Below, one piece after another: positions 1 through 6,911 of a stretch of 10,295 bases of DNA; positions within the stretch are counted from its first letter, which is position 1, and the number at the start of each line of letters is the position of its first letter. The position numbers and the translations under genes were made by a program. The DNA comes from an uncultured Lachnospiraceae bacterium (lineage in GTDB: Bacteria; Bacillota; Clostridia; Lachnospirales; Lachnospiraceae), in the NCBI GenBank assembly GCA_910583815.1, contig CAJTZB010000088.1, positions 1 to 10,295 of the forward strand, read 5' to 3'. Below the pieces are notes generated by a model, which had not been told where the DNA came from, ran no database searches, and saw only the letters and a list, made by a program, of their open reading frames with translations.

Positions 1-350
1 AAGATTACGGCATTCTGTTCTGAAAGCATCGCCTCCGCGCAAGAAACAATATCGTCCGGATGATGCTGATTGTCTCCATCCACCGTGATGACCCCGGTAC
101 AGTCCGGGCGGTTTTCAATACAATAGGAAAATGCGGTTTTTAAAGCACGTCCCTTGCCTTTGTTATATTCATGCTTCAGAATTGTGCAAGTGTCTTTCAG
201 CGCTTCAAACGGTGCCATATGCATCTCATCGCTGCCGTCATTTACAAGAATAATATCTGTAAAGCCCTTTTCTAAAAGCCCATTCACAACAGACAGCAGT
301 TTTTCATCCGGATTTAACGACGGAAGAACAATCGTAATGTTGCCTGTCAT
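1..350 (-). CDS. Family 2 glycosyltransferase (GT-A fold), N-terminal part only
   Basis: Partial gene; the C-terminus lies beyond the left edge and 116 residues are visible. The reading frame is fully open. Visible hallmarks of a GT2 enzyme are the N-terminal beta strand followed by ITIVLPSLNPDE (residues 5-16), the nucleotide-binding VNDGSD (about residue 40), the KGKGRALKTAF segment typical of dolichol-phosphate-mannose-synthase-like enzymes, and VDGDNQH, which holds the acidic metal-binding motif. Such enzymes move a sugar from a nucleotide-sugar to a lipid or glycan acceptor at the cytoplasmic membrane face; the acceptor cannot be told here. The ATG start has a GGAGG-type ribosome binding site about 10 nt upstream, and it overlaps the stop codon of the small ORF before it (ATGA), so translation is probably coupled. 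It is the last visible gene of the row that begins with the GH2 enzyme. Confidence 0.9.
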   Translation of the reverse strand, partial: MTGNITIVLPSLNPDEKLLSVVNGLLEKGFTDIILVNDGSDEMHMAPFEALKDTCTILKHEYNKGKGRALKTAFSYCIENRPDCTGVITVDGDNQHHPDDIVSCAEAMLSEQNAVI

Positions 351-466
351 AAAACAGAATCCTCCTTCTGCGTAATAAACGGTCTTCCTGCCCATGAAGT
401 CCTCTCTTCAAAATTTCCGCTTTCCTTTGCAGGCTCCGGCGGTATCTGTCTGATTATAAGCTCCAT
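347..466 (-). CDS. Small ORF, 39 residues, translationally coupled to the glycosyltransferase
   Basis: Not a recognised family. The ORF begins with ATG 8 nt after a perfect AGGAGG (positions 475-480 on the minus strand) and ends with TGA inside the ATG of the glycosyltransferase (4-bp ATGA overlap). The peptide starts MELIIRQIPPEPAKESG and ends with TQKEDSVL. It is hydrophilic, has no membrane segment or signal peptide, and contains a central TSWAGRPF stretch. The strong ribosome binding site and the precise overlap argue that it is translated. It may be a leader that sets glycosyltransferase translation, a small partner protein, or the remnant of a longer protein. Its function is unknown. 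Confidence 0.55.
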   Translation of the reverse strand: MELIIRQIPPEPAKESGNFEERTSWAGRPFITQKEDSVL

Positions 467-474
467 TTGCGTTT

Positions 475-480
475 CCTCCT
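475..480 (-). promoter_or_regulatory. Strong ribosome binding site of the 39-residue small ORF
   Basis: AGGAGG, a full match to the anti-Shine-Dalgarno core, stands 8 nt before the ATG at 466. It is the main reason for accepting the small ORF as expressed. Confidence 0.65.
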
Positions 481-527
481 AATGCAAAGAATATCTTGTC
501 CCCAACTGACACATAACCTGCTAAGTG

Positions 528-965
528 CTATACACCCTCGCCCCTATCTTCATAATAACATAACATATCTTCATACAGCTCTCTTGTCTGCTGCTCATCT
601 CCCCACGATAGGGGATCATCCGCATAGGATAAGATATGGAACGGCTCTTCTTCCTGAAGGCAGCCCGGAAGGCTCTTCCACAAAAGCCACATGGCATCAG
701 CAAATTTACGCAAGCTGACACATCTGTAATATTGCTTCAGCTTTTCCATAAGAGCCTGTCCGAACCTGCTATGATTGAACTTATTATAATCTATATACGC
801 CCTTAAATAAAGAACACTTTCCTTCATACTTGGCATAAATTCCAATTCCAGATAGATGTCATTCTCAGGATTTTCCTCAAATAACTCGTTCAGCCTCTTC
901 TCGTACTCTTCCTCTGACACAATAGATTCACAATATAACAGTGCATATGCCAATAGTTCTTCCAT
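528..965 (-). CDS. Hypothetical acidic helical protein, 145 residues
   Basis: I do not recognise a named domain. The protein is rich in Glu, Asp, Leu and Tyr and looks almost wholly alpha-helical, without signal peptide or membrane segment, so it should be cytosolic. Notable stretches are EEEYEKRLNELFEENPEND near residues 18-36, the aromatic RAYIDYNKFNHSRFG, the WLLWKSLPG segment near residues 93-101, and the C-terminal YADDPLSWGDEQQTRELYE. The start codon lies 7 nt after the GH2 stop codon, and its ribosome binding site (GAGG) overlaps that TGA, so it is most likely co-transcribed and coupled with GH2. The small, acidic, single-domain character resembles immunity proteins of polymorphic toxins, but no toxin gene is nearby, so that reading is only a guess. 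Confidence 0.8.
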   Translation of the reverse strand: MEELLAYALLYCESIVSEEEYEKRLNELFEENPENDIYLELEFMPSMKESVLYLRAYIDYNKFNHSRFGQALMEKLKQYYRCVSLRKFADAMWLLWKSLPGCLQEEEPFHILSYADDPLSWGDEQQTRELYEDMLCYYEDRGEGV

Positions 966-972
966 AAAAGCC

Positions 973-3900
973 TCACTGAAACCGGAACTGCTTCATATCA
1001 AAATTACTGCCCGGCATGAAAATAAATTCTACTGTACCGGTTCCCGAAAGCGGTTCTATTTCAAATGTATGCTCTGCATATTCTGAACTGCCCGGCACCT
1101 GAATTGCCTGAACGTGTTCGCCGCTCTCTGTCTTAAAGCGCAGCTGTACCGTGCTAAGCGGCAGAGGGGAACGGCTCTCCATTGTAATCCGGCATGCGCC
1201 TGCTTCTCCGAAATCCATCTGAGCAAATCCGATTGTTACATTATTTCCAATCTGCTCAATTGCGCTCTTTCCGTCCTCTCCTTCGCAGGCTTTAAATGCA
1301 TCGCCGTAAACATAGCTGTTTTCTCCGGCATAGAGCGCCTCATATGCCTTTTTCAGCTTCTCAAAGTAAAAACCGCGCAGCTGGAACGAATCTTCTGTCG
1401 CAATATAAAGTGAAGTTACTCCTCGCAGGCGTTTTTTCAATGTATAGGTCTCTTCCTGATATACCATCCACTCCGGCTGTTTTTGATAACACCCTTCATA
1501 CAGAAGCGTACTGCCCTCTCTGCCCGGCATCCCTTCCCATAACGCGATACCTACTGCTTCTGTCGTATTTGCAAAAATCGGAAGTGTTATTTTATCCGAA
1601 CCATAGTCGCCGAAATCCACATGAGTAAATCCGATAACGCCATCTTTACCCCCTGCATTGCTTCCAAGAAAATTCATCCCATATTCGATGCCTTCCACAA
1701 CATTCTCGGAACGGTAATCACAAAGCCCTGCCTGCACTTCCGCATATGGATCAACAGCTGCTGCGCCAATGCCTTCTGCAATAAACTCCAAAGAGGACTG
1801 TACGCTCTCTGCAGAACCACCATTCTTTGTATAGCAGCGGATTCTGAATTCCCCATCTCCCTCTGCCATAACATATGCCGTCGTCCCTTCTGTACGCAGT
1901 GTGACAAAATTTACTGCAATTCCGGTATCCGTCACTGCTTTCCACTCAAGTTCATGATACGTTGCATTCTCTGGTAAAATCTTTGCCTCTATCTTTACGG
2001 TCGGGAGTTCTGCCGTCCCATCTTCCTTTAAATGCTTTGTAAGCTTCCTGCTTTCCGTACAGGTAAGCTCAATCTTGCGGACCGGAATTTCTTCTGTCCC
2101 ATCTGGAAGCGCCTCTCCCTTAGAGCCGCCGGAATAAAGCATGCGTGCTTTGTTTTCCTCTGTTGCCGCAATGCCCTCCCTGCATGGAGCTTCTTTGGAA
2201 GTAAGTATAAGCTCTGTATCAGGAATACCCTTTGACGACACTCTAATATTAATTTCTCCCGCTTCTTTTTTGCTTGCCACAACAGCCAGCAGTTTGCCGC
2301 CAAACAATCTGCGGCTTATTCCCTTATGCTCGTCAAAATCTGCACTGTCTCCGTTGTCAATGCCAAGCAGCCTGCCTGCACCTGTCACAGCAACCTGCAC
2401 TCTGTTTCTTGCATTCTCTACCGGATTTCCATCAGCATCAAACGCTTCAACCGTTATAAATGCCAAATCTTCTCCGTTTGCTAAAAGCTCGTACCGCTCT
2501 GCAGCCAATCTGAGTTCTGCCGTATCGCCAAACGAGCGGCGTACTTTTTCTGCTACCGCATTTCCATGCTCGTCATACGCCACCACACGAATTTCACCTT
2601 CTGCATATGGCACCTTCCAAAGAGGCACAATATCGCGTCCTTTTGCATGATCAATCTCTCTTGCCCCCTGACTCACGCCATTGACAAACAGCTCCACTTT
2701 AGGCGCATTGGTACATGCCTGTACATCAATAATCTGCCCTTCGTTAAAATCCCAGTAAGGAAAAACATGCACCATCGGCACTGTTGTCCCATCCGTCCAT
2801 GCCGACTGGAAAATATAAAAAGAATCTTTTTCAAATCCTGCCGTATCAATCTGCCCAAAATAGCAGTTCTTTGTCTGATATGGCGTCGGCTCGCCAAGGT
2901 AGTCATACCCTGTCCATAAAAACTGTCCAATGGAATAATCAGCATCTCTGTCATCACAGATACATGCCTCATAGCTTTTTGCCCCCCAGCCGGTAATTGT
3001 GTTGCCAAGTGCAGAACATTGTTCGTCCTCATCAGAGAGAATTGCCTTTTCTTTTGGGAAATGGTAGATGTTCCGGCTTGCAAGCACAGATGCCGTCTCG
3101 CTTCCGTAAATCACCCAATGCGGATACTTTTTATGATGCTCGTCATAAAGATACTCCGAGTAATTATATCCGGCACATTCCAATAAATCTTCGCATTGCT
3201 GCGGATTTTCCCATTTCATAAAATTGGAGCCGAGCGTTATCGGCGCATGGTGCTTTGGATCATTCTTCCGCGCAGTATCACGCAGGTTGCAGGTAATTTC
3301 CTGTCCGCGTCCTTCTTTGAGCGTATCCGGAATTTCATTTCCAATACTCCACATCATTACGCTGACATGGTTTCTGTCGCGGCGAATCCACGAAGTGACG
3401 TCCTTTTCATACCAGTCGTTGAAAAACCTGCCATAGTCGTAGGTCGTCTTACTTTGCTCCCACATATCAAACGCTTCCGAAAAGACAAGAAAGCCCATTT
3501 TATCAGTCAGCTCCATCAGCTCCGGCGCCGGCATATTATGTGAAGTGCGGACAGCGTTGACACCCATCTCACGGAGCTTTAGCAGCTTCCTTTTCATTGC
3601 TTCCTTGTAGAATGCAGAGCCAAGGCAGCCAAAATCATGATGTTCACAGACGCCGTTTACTTTTACTTTTCTGCCATTTAACAAGAAACCTTCGTCTGGC
3701 TTAAATTCCATCACCTTAAATCCAAACCGCTGTACCTGCTCTTCCAAAAGCTCCGTCTCGCCTGTTTTATTTCTGGCAAAAAGACTTGTCTTTAATGTGT
3801 ATAAATTGCCCTGCGCAATATCCCACAAAAGCGGCTTTTCTGTAAAAAGCTCCTGTGAAACCGTAATAATCGGCATACTTTCCAAGCTGCCGGCATCTGC

Positions 3901-4563
3901 CGCCACTTCCATCTCACAAGAATCAAGTTCACAGCCGCACGGCTTTATAATCTGTTGGCGTAAAATACAGCCTTCTTTCTCTGCGATATTTTCAAGCTCT
4001 GTGTCTATTTCCACTCTCCATCTGCTATTCGCCGCTTCTTTCGCATTGTCTCCTAAGAAAACCGGTGTAATATAAATTCCATCGGATGCAATATGTGTCC
4101 TGTTTCTTGTCTTAAACCACACATTGCGGTAGATACCTGCACCGGAATACCACCTTGTGTTTAAATAGCGGTACACAACCCGTACATAAACTTCATTTTT
4201 CCCCACCTTCAGATATGGAGTCATATCAATTTCAAATGTAGAGTAGCCATACTTCCACTCCCCTGCGGATTCACCATTGACATAAACCGTTGTATCCATA
4301 TAAACTCCGTCAAAACGCAGCAATGCCTGCTCGTCCGCTACAAGCTCTTCAAGAAAAAACACCTTTCTGTACCAGCCGACACTGTCACGGTAAAGTTCAT
4401 GTGTCTCATAAATCATCCAGTCATGCGGAATATCCACCGGTTTCCATTCCGATGCTGCCTCTCCTGCTTTTATCCGTTTTGGTATTTCATAGGAACTCTC
4501 TTCCACCGGAAGCTCACAAAACTCCCACCCATCGTTCCATAACCTAGTTTCTGCTGTTTTCAT
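973..4563 (-). CDS. Multidomain family 2 glycoside hydrolase (beta-galactosidase-like)
   Basis: Hydrolyses a beta-linked sugar, most likely a beta-galactoside, by the retaining mechanism. Numbered from the ATG at 4563 (1196 residues), the order is: sugar-binding jelly roll (about 8-160), Ig-like domain (about 165-285), TIM barrel (about 290-595), a DUF4982-like Ig domain (about 600-670), a GH2 C5-like domain (about 678-785), a Big2-like domain (about 825-930) and two similar beta-sandwich, CBM-like modules (about 940-1070 and 1080-1196). The acid/base Glu is at 410 in SIGNEIPD and the nucleophile Glu at 489 in IYGSETAS; RTSHN (339-343) and the HHD motif are also present. There is no signal peptide or anchor, so the enzyme should act in the cytoplasm on imported oligosaccharide. 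A TTG 33 nt further upstream is in frame, but the chosen ATG has GGAG at 6-nt spacing. The exact substrate is uncertain; other GH2 activities are possible. Confidence 0.93.
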   Translation of the reverse strand: MKTAETRLWNDGWEFCELPVEESSYEIPKRIKAGEAASEWKPVDIPHDWMIYETHELYRDSVGWYRKVFFLEELVADEQALLRFDGVYMDTTVYVNGESAGEWKYGYSTFEIDMTPYLKVGKNEVYVRVVYRYLNTRWYSGAGIYRNVWFKTRNRTHIASDGIYITPVFLGDNAKEAANSRWRVEIDTELENIAEKEGCILRQQIIKPCGCELDSCEMEVAADAGSLESMPIITVSQELFTEKPLLWDIAQGNLYTLKTSLFARNKTGETELLEEQVQRFGFKVMEFKPDEGFLLNGRKVKVNGVCEHHDFGCLGSAFYKEAMKRKLLKLREMGVNAVRTSHNMPAPELMELTDKMGFLVFSEAFDMWEQSKTTYDYGRFFNDWYEKDVTSWIRRDRNHVSVMMWSIGNEIPDTLKEGRGQEITCNLRDTARKNDPKHHAPITLGSNFMKWENPQQCEDLLECAGYNYSEYLYDEHHKKYPHWVIYGSETASVLASRNIYHFPKEKAILSDEDEQCSALGNTITGWGAKSYEACICDDRDADYSIGQFLWTGYDYLGEPTPYQTKNCYFGQIDTAGFEKDSFYIFQSAWTDGTTVPMVHVFPYWDFNEGQIIDVQACTNAPKVELFVNGVSQGAREIDHAKGRDIVPLWKVPYAEGEIRVVAYDEHGNAVAEKVRRSFGDTAELRLAAERYELLANGEDLAFITVEAFDADGNPVENARNRVQVAVTGAGRLLGIDNGDSADFDEHKGISRRLFGGKLLAVVASKKEAGEINIRVSSKGIPDTELILTSKEAPCREGIAATEENKARMLYSGGSKGEALPDGTEEIPVRKIELTCTESRKLTKHLKEDGTAELPTVKIEAKILPENATYHELEWKAVTDTGIAVNFVTLRTEGTTAYVMAEGDGEFRIRCYTKNGGSAESVQSSLEFIAEGIGAAAVDPYAEVQAGLCDYRSENVVEGIEYGMNFLGSNAGGKDGVIGFTHVDFGDYGSDKITLPIFANTTEAVGIALWEGMPGREGSTLLYEGCYQKQPEWMVYQEETYTLKKRLRGVTSLYIATEDSFQLRGFYFEKLKKAYEALYAGENSYVYGDAFKACEGEDGKSAIEQIGNNVTIGFAQMDFGEAGACRITMESRSPLPLSTVQLRFKTESGEHVQAIQVPGSSEYAEHTFEIEPLSGTGTVEFIFMPGSNFDMKQFRFQ

Positions 4564-4577
4564 ATTAATCTCCATTC

Positions 4578-4592
4578 CGAGAACGTTTGCAT
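4578..4592 (-). promoter_or_regulatory. Candidate cre site (CcpA operator) upstream of the GH2 gene
   Basis: The minus strand reads ATGCAAACGTTCTCG, which fits the degenerate cre consensus WTGNAANCGNWNNCW at 14 of 15 positions and has the central AACGTT. It lies 15 nt before the GH2 start codon, a position where CcpA would block initiation or elongation. Carbon catabolite repression is expected for a sugar-cleaving enzyme in Firmicutes. The match is by eye and a chance hit cannot be excluded. Confidence 0.45.
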
Positions 4593-4607
4593 TCAAGAAA
4601 CCAAACC

Positions 4608-4640
4608 ACAGGAAAAATCCAAATATGCGGTTTTCCCTGT
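4608..4640. repeat. Imperfect hairpin upstream of GH2
   Basis: The arms 4608-4620 and 4629-4640 pair over 12 bp, with one bulged base and one G-T pair, around the 8-nt loop AAATATGC. No run of T follows on either strand, so it is not an obvious terminator. It overlaps the TTGACA candidate promoter box. Confidence 0.6.
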
Positions 4641-4643
4641 CAA
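4614..4643 (-). promoter_or_regulatory. Weak candidate promoter for the GH2 operon
   Basis: A perfect -35 TTGACA (4638-4643) is followed after 18 nt by GATTTT (4614-4619), only 3 of 6 matches to TATAAT. It would start transcription near 4606, just before the cre-like site. The weak -10, and the overlap with a hairpin, keep confidence low. An alternative is the extended -10 TGGTATGCT at 4760-4768, which has no clear -35 and would place the three-way junction in the leader. Confidence 0.28.
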
Positions 4644-4655
4644 ATAAAGCGAACC

Positions 4656-4730
4656 AAGTTCACTGGCTATTTGTGACGTTCTCAGCGCAAATAGCCACGT
4701 GAAAAATCTTTGATTTTTCAGCCTGAACTT
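4656..4730. repeat. Three-way-junction inverted repeats
   Basis: An outer 7-bp stem (aagttca 4656-4662 with tgaactt 4724-4730) encloses two perfect hairpins: tggctatttg 4664-4673 with caaatagcca 4688-4697 (10 bp, 14-nt loop), and gaaaaatc 4701-4708 with gatttttc 4712-4719 (8 bp, 3-nt loop). The first hairpin can instead extend by ttcac/gtgaa with one bulge, using bases of the second, so two alternative folds exist. No gene is visible here. Confidence 0.65.
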
Positions 4731-4811
4731 CATTCCAAAAAACTGAATCCATCCCACATAGCATACCACAATTTTCTTCCAAATACTACACAGAAAAAAG
4801 TTTCCTGCAAA

Positions 4812-4932
4812 GATTAGGGCGTCAAAAGGGTGCTTTACACCAACCGAACACAATATGTGTGTTTGCAAGTAAACTTGCAAACACACATATTTGTATCGGT
4901 TATGCCCCGAAGGGGCTTTTGACACCTTAATC
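4812..4932. repeat. Cloverleaf-like four-way-junction element, 121 nt
   Basis: An outer 17-position stem (4812-4828 with 4916-4932, 15 Watson-Crick pairs, one G-T and one A-C) encloses three arms set side by side. Arm 1 is ggtg-cttta-cacc (4829-4841). Arm 2 runs 4842-4901, starts with aaccga/tcggtt, has a small internal loop, and ends in a 19-bp perfect inverted repeat (4852-4870 with 4873-4891) around two A. Arm 3 is cccc-gaa-gggg (4905-4915). Only two or three bases stay unpaired in the junction. It may be a structured RNA on either strand or a palindromic mobile repeat. It is not a tRNA. Confidence 0.7.
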
Positions 4933-4945
4933 CTATAAGGGAAGC

Positions 4946-4992
4946 AAAAGAATCCTGTGGCGGATTTCTCTTCTCCGCCACAGGATTCTTTT
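4946..4992 (-). terminator. Rho-independent terminator of the chemoreceptor gene
   Basis: A perfect 19-bp stem (4946-4964 with 4974-4992) with a 9-nt loop begins 9 nt after the chemoreceptor stop codon. On the minus strand the stem ends in TTTT followed by GCTTCC. The reverse side also ends in TTTT, so it could work in both directions. Confidence 0.85.
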
Positions 4993-5001
4993 ATGTAACT
5001 A

Positions 5002-6714
5002 CTATCTTTCTAATACAAATTTTCCAACAAGGGAATCCAGTGTCAGCGCCTGTGCAGACAGCTCTTCACTTGTTGCGGAAGCTTCCTCTGCAGTAGCAGC
5101 ATTGCTCTGAACTACCTCTGAAATCTGGTTTACGCCTATTTCTGCCTGACGTATTGCTTCTGCTGAACTTTCTACCATAGTCTTTAAGCCCTTAGAAGAC
5201 TCCGCAATCTGCTTGATTCCGTCTACTACAAGCTCAATAGCACCGGAGGCGCGCTCTGCTGCACGGTTTCCTTCTGTAACCTGCCTGATAGAATCTTCAA
5301 TCAGTTCCCTTGTATCTACGGCTGCCTTTGCGCTCTGGTCTGCCAGTTCTCTGATCTGGTTTGCGACAACTGCAAAACCACGTCCCGAATCACCGGCCCT
5401 TGCTGCCTCAATTGATGCATTCAAAGACAGAAGGTTAGTCTGCGATGCAATCGACTCGATTTCGGAAATAATGTTCCCGATCTTCATGGATGCATCACTG
5501 ATACGCCCCATTGCCAACATCATCGTATTCATTTCTGCCCTGCTGTCGTCTGCCTTAATTGCATACTGCTGCGCCTTTGTATAGGACTCTTCTGCACTTT
5601 CTTCGCTCTTTTCCATAGCTCCGGTAATATCGGTAATTGTCGCAAGCAGTTCCTGTACCGCACCAGCCTGCTCTGTTGCACCTTCTGCAAGGCCCTGAGA
5701 AGCATTTGCCAAGTCCCCGGAACCTGCCGATACCTGATTAGAAGCTTCTCCGATGGAAATCAAAGTATCTGCCATCTGAGTCTTTAAGCCCTTCATAGCC
5801 TCATACAGCTTCTTAAAGTCACCGGTATAGCGGTCTGCAATCTTGGTTTTTACCGTATAATTTCCGCCTGCCATCTCGCCAAGCACTTCGCTGATGTCCT
5901 TAATCAAAGTATTTAAATTATCTGCCATATCGACAGCTTCACCCTGCATACGCTCCACTTCGTCTCCTGTATGGATGTTTGGGAACGGTGAAGAAAGGTC
6001 TCCATGTGCAAAAGTATTAAGGCGCTCTCCAAGTGCTCCAAGCGGTTCTGCAATTCCCTTTGCAATACGCTTTCCTATCTTGTTGGATAGCAGAACAGAT
6101 GTCACAATCACCACAATAATTGCAACTGCTAAAATCCAAACTACAACCGTCAGCACTAACGACAGCTCTTGTCCGCTGTCTACCTTTACATCCAGAAGTT
6201 CTTCCAGCTTATCATAAATGCTGTTATAAGCAGGTGTCAGTTCATTCAGTGCCAGTTCTTGCGCCTGTTTGGAAAGCTCTGTATTTGAATTTGCACCCAT
6301 TTCCAGAATTGTAGCATCAAGTTTCCAGTATTCTATCAGCTCCGCCTTGATTTCCTCATAAGTCTTTCTATTTTCTGCAGATACAATCGTATTCTCAATC
6401 TTTGCAAAAGATTCCTCAAAAGCAGTTCTTGTATCATCGTGCTGTTTTGTTACAGTAGCAATTGCCTTGGAATCGTCATAGCCAATAGCGGCACGGAGCG
6501 AGGAACGGATTTCTGCAAACTCAAACATTGCCTTCCCGATATCTCCCTGTGCAAATCCAAAGTTCGTCAATGCATAAGAATATCTGTTAGACATGACAAT
6601 CAGCGCAATCAACCCCAGTATTGCTGCTACTGCCGTAATCAATGATACTTTGAGAAAAGACATCGTCAGTTTTTTCTCAATGCCTACTTGTTTCATGCTT
6701 TCTTTTTCATTCAT
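5002..6714 (-). CDS. Methyl-accepting chemotaxis protein (transmembrane chemoreceptor)
   Basis: Senses an external signal and controls CheA kinase through CheW. The 570-residue protein has a short cytosolic N-terminus, TM1 (about 19-41), an external helical domain of about 145 residues that fits a four-helix-bundle sensor, TM2 (about 186-209), a HAMP domain (about 213-268, with the GDL turn and DEV motif), a second HAMP-like unit with MAGGNYTV (about 270-315), and a long coiled-coil signalling domain. The signalling tip is present and canonical at about 420-458: IASQTNLLSLNASIEAARAG followed by GRGFAVVANQIRELA. There is no C-terminal NWETF-type CheR tether. The ATG at 6714 is preferred over an in-frame GTG 36 nt upstream because GGGAG lies 10 nt before it. 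It is monocistronic: it has its own promoter upstream and a strong terminator downstream. The ligand is unknown. Confidence 0.95.
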   Translation of the reverse strand: MNEKESMKQVGIEKKLTMSFLKVSLITAVAAILGLIALIVMSNRYSYALTNFGFAQGDIGKAMFEFAEIRSSLRAAIGYDDSKAIATVTKQHDDTRTAFEESFAKIENTIVSAENRKTYEEIKAELIEYWKLDATILEMGANSNTELSKQAQELALNELTPAYNSIYDKLEELLDVKVDSGQELSLVLTVVVWILAVAIIVVIVTSVLLSNKIGKRIAKGIAEPLGALGERLNTFAHGDLSSPFPNIHTGDEVERMQGEAVDMADNLNTLIKDISEVLGEMAGGNYTVKTKIADRYTGDFKKLYEAMKGLKTQMADTLISIGEASNQVSAGSGDLANASQGLAEGATEQAGAVQELLATITDITGAMEKSEESAEESYTKAQQYAIKADDSRAEMNTMMLAMGRISDASMKIGNIISEIESIASQTNLLSLNASIEAARAGDSGRGFAVVANQIRELADQSAKAAVDTRELIEDSIRQVTEGNRAAERASGAIELVVDGIKQIAESSKGLKTMVESSAEAIRQAEIGVNQISEVVQSNAATAEEASATSEELSAQALTLDSLVGKFVLER

Positions 6715-6794
6715 TATACCTACACTCCCTTTATGTACTTTCAGATGCACCTGCCTTTAAATACCTGTAAAGCTTAACATACACATCCAATTCC

Positions 6795-6823
6795 ATTATA
6801 CCTCTTTTTTTGGAATTATTCAA
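6795..6823 (-). promoter_or_regulatory. Sigma-A type promoter of the chemoreceptor gene
   Basis: -35 TTGAAT (6818-6823), a 17-nt spacer, and a perfect -10 TATAAT (6795-6800). Transcription should begin near 6788, giving a leader of about 75 nt. The inverted repeat AATTCCA/TGGAATT flanks the -10 box and could be an operator. Confidence 0.8.
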
Positions 6824-6911
6824 TACAAGATTGTGCCGGATGCTTCTAATTTTTGTGCACATTCATGAAAGAATTCCTATAAAATTCCATTTATCTTCTG
6901 TTTTTCTATCC

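Noticed and set aside
467..527. Possible repeat fragment around GTGTCAGTTGGGGACA between the hypothetical protein and the small ORF
   Set aside because: It resembles, from memory, short repeats in clostridial genomes, but only a short stretch is present, with weak TGTC/GACA symmetry and no second copy in the window. There is not enough to call.
4564..4596. Upstream TTG start that adds 11 residues to the GH2 enzyme
   Set aside because: The ATG at 4563 has GGAG at proper spacing and the sequence from there starts like other GH2 enzymes; the TTG has no good ribosome binding site and would place the cre-like site within the gene.
4904..4920. GCCCC-GAA-GGGGC followed by TTTT as a plus-strand terminator
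   Set aside because: No plus-strand gene lies upstream of it, and the T run is only four bases and belongs to the closing stem of the four-way junction. It is better explained as one arm of that structure, although terminator activity is not excluded.
4593..4925. 110-residue minus-strand ORF between the chemoreceptor and GH2 genes
   Set aside because: It runs through the inverted repeats, so its sequence follows from palindromes rather than protein selection. It has no ribosome binding site of note, looks like no domain, and its composition (many Phe, Trp, Cys) is atypical. I treat it as a spurious reading of the structured element.
4812..4932. tRNA or tmRNA gene
   Set aside because: The cloverleaf shape invited this, but the size, the 60-nt central arm, the absence of a GTTCRA T-loop and of a usable anticodon arm rule out a tRNA. 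No tmRNA peptide tag is visible.
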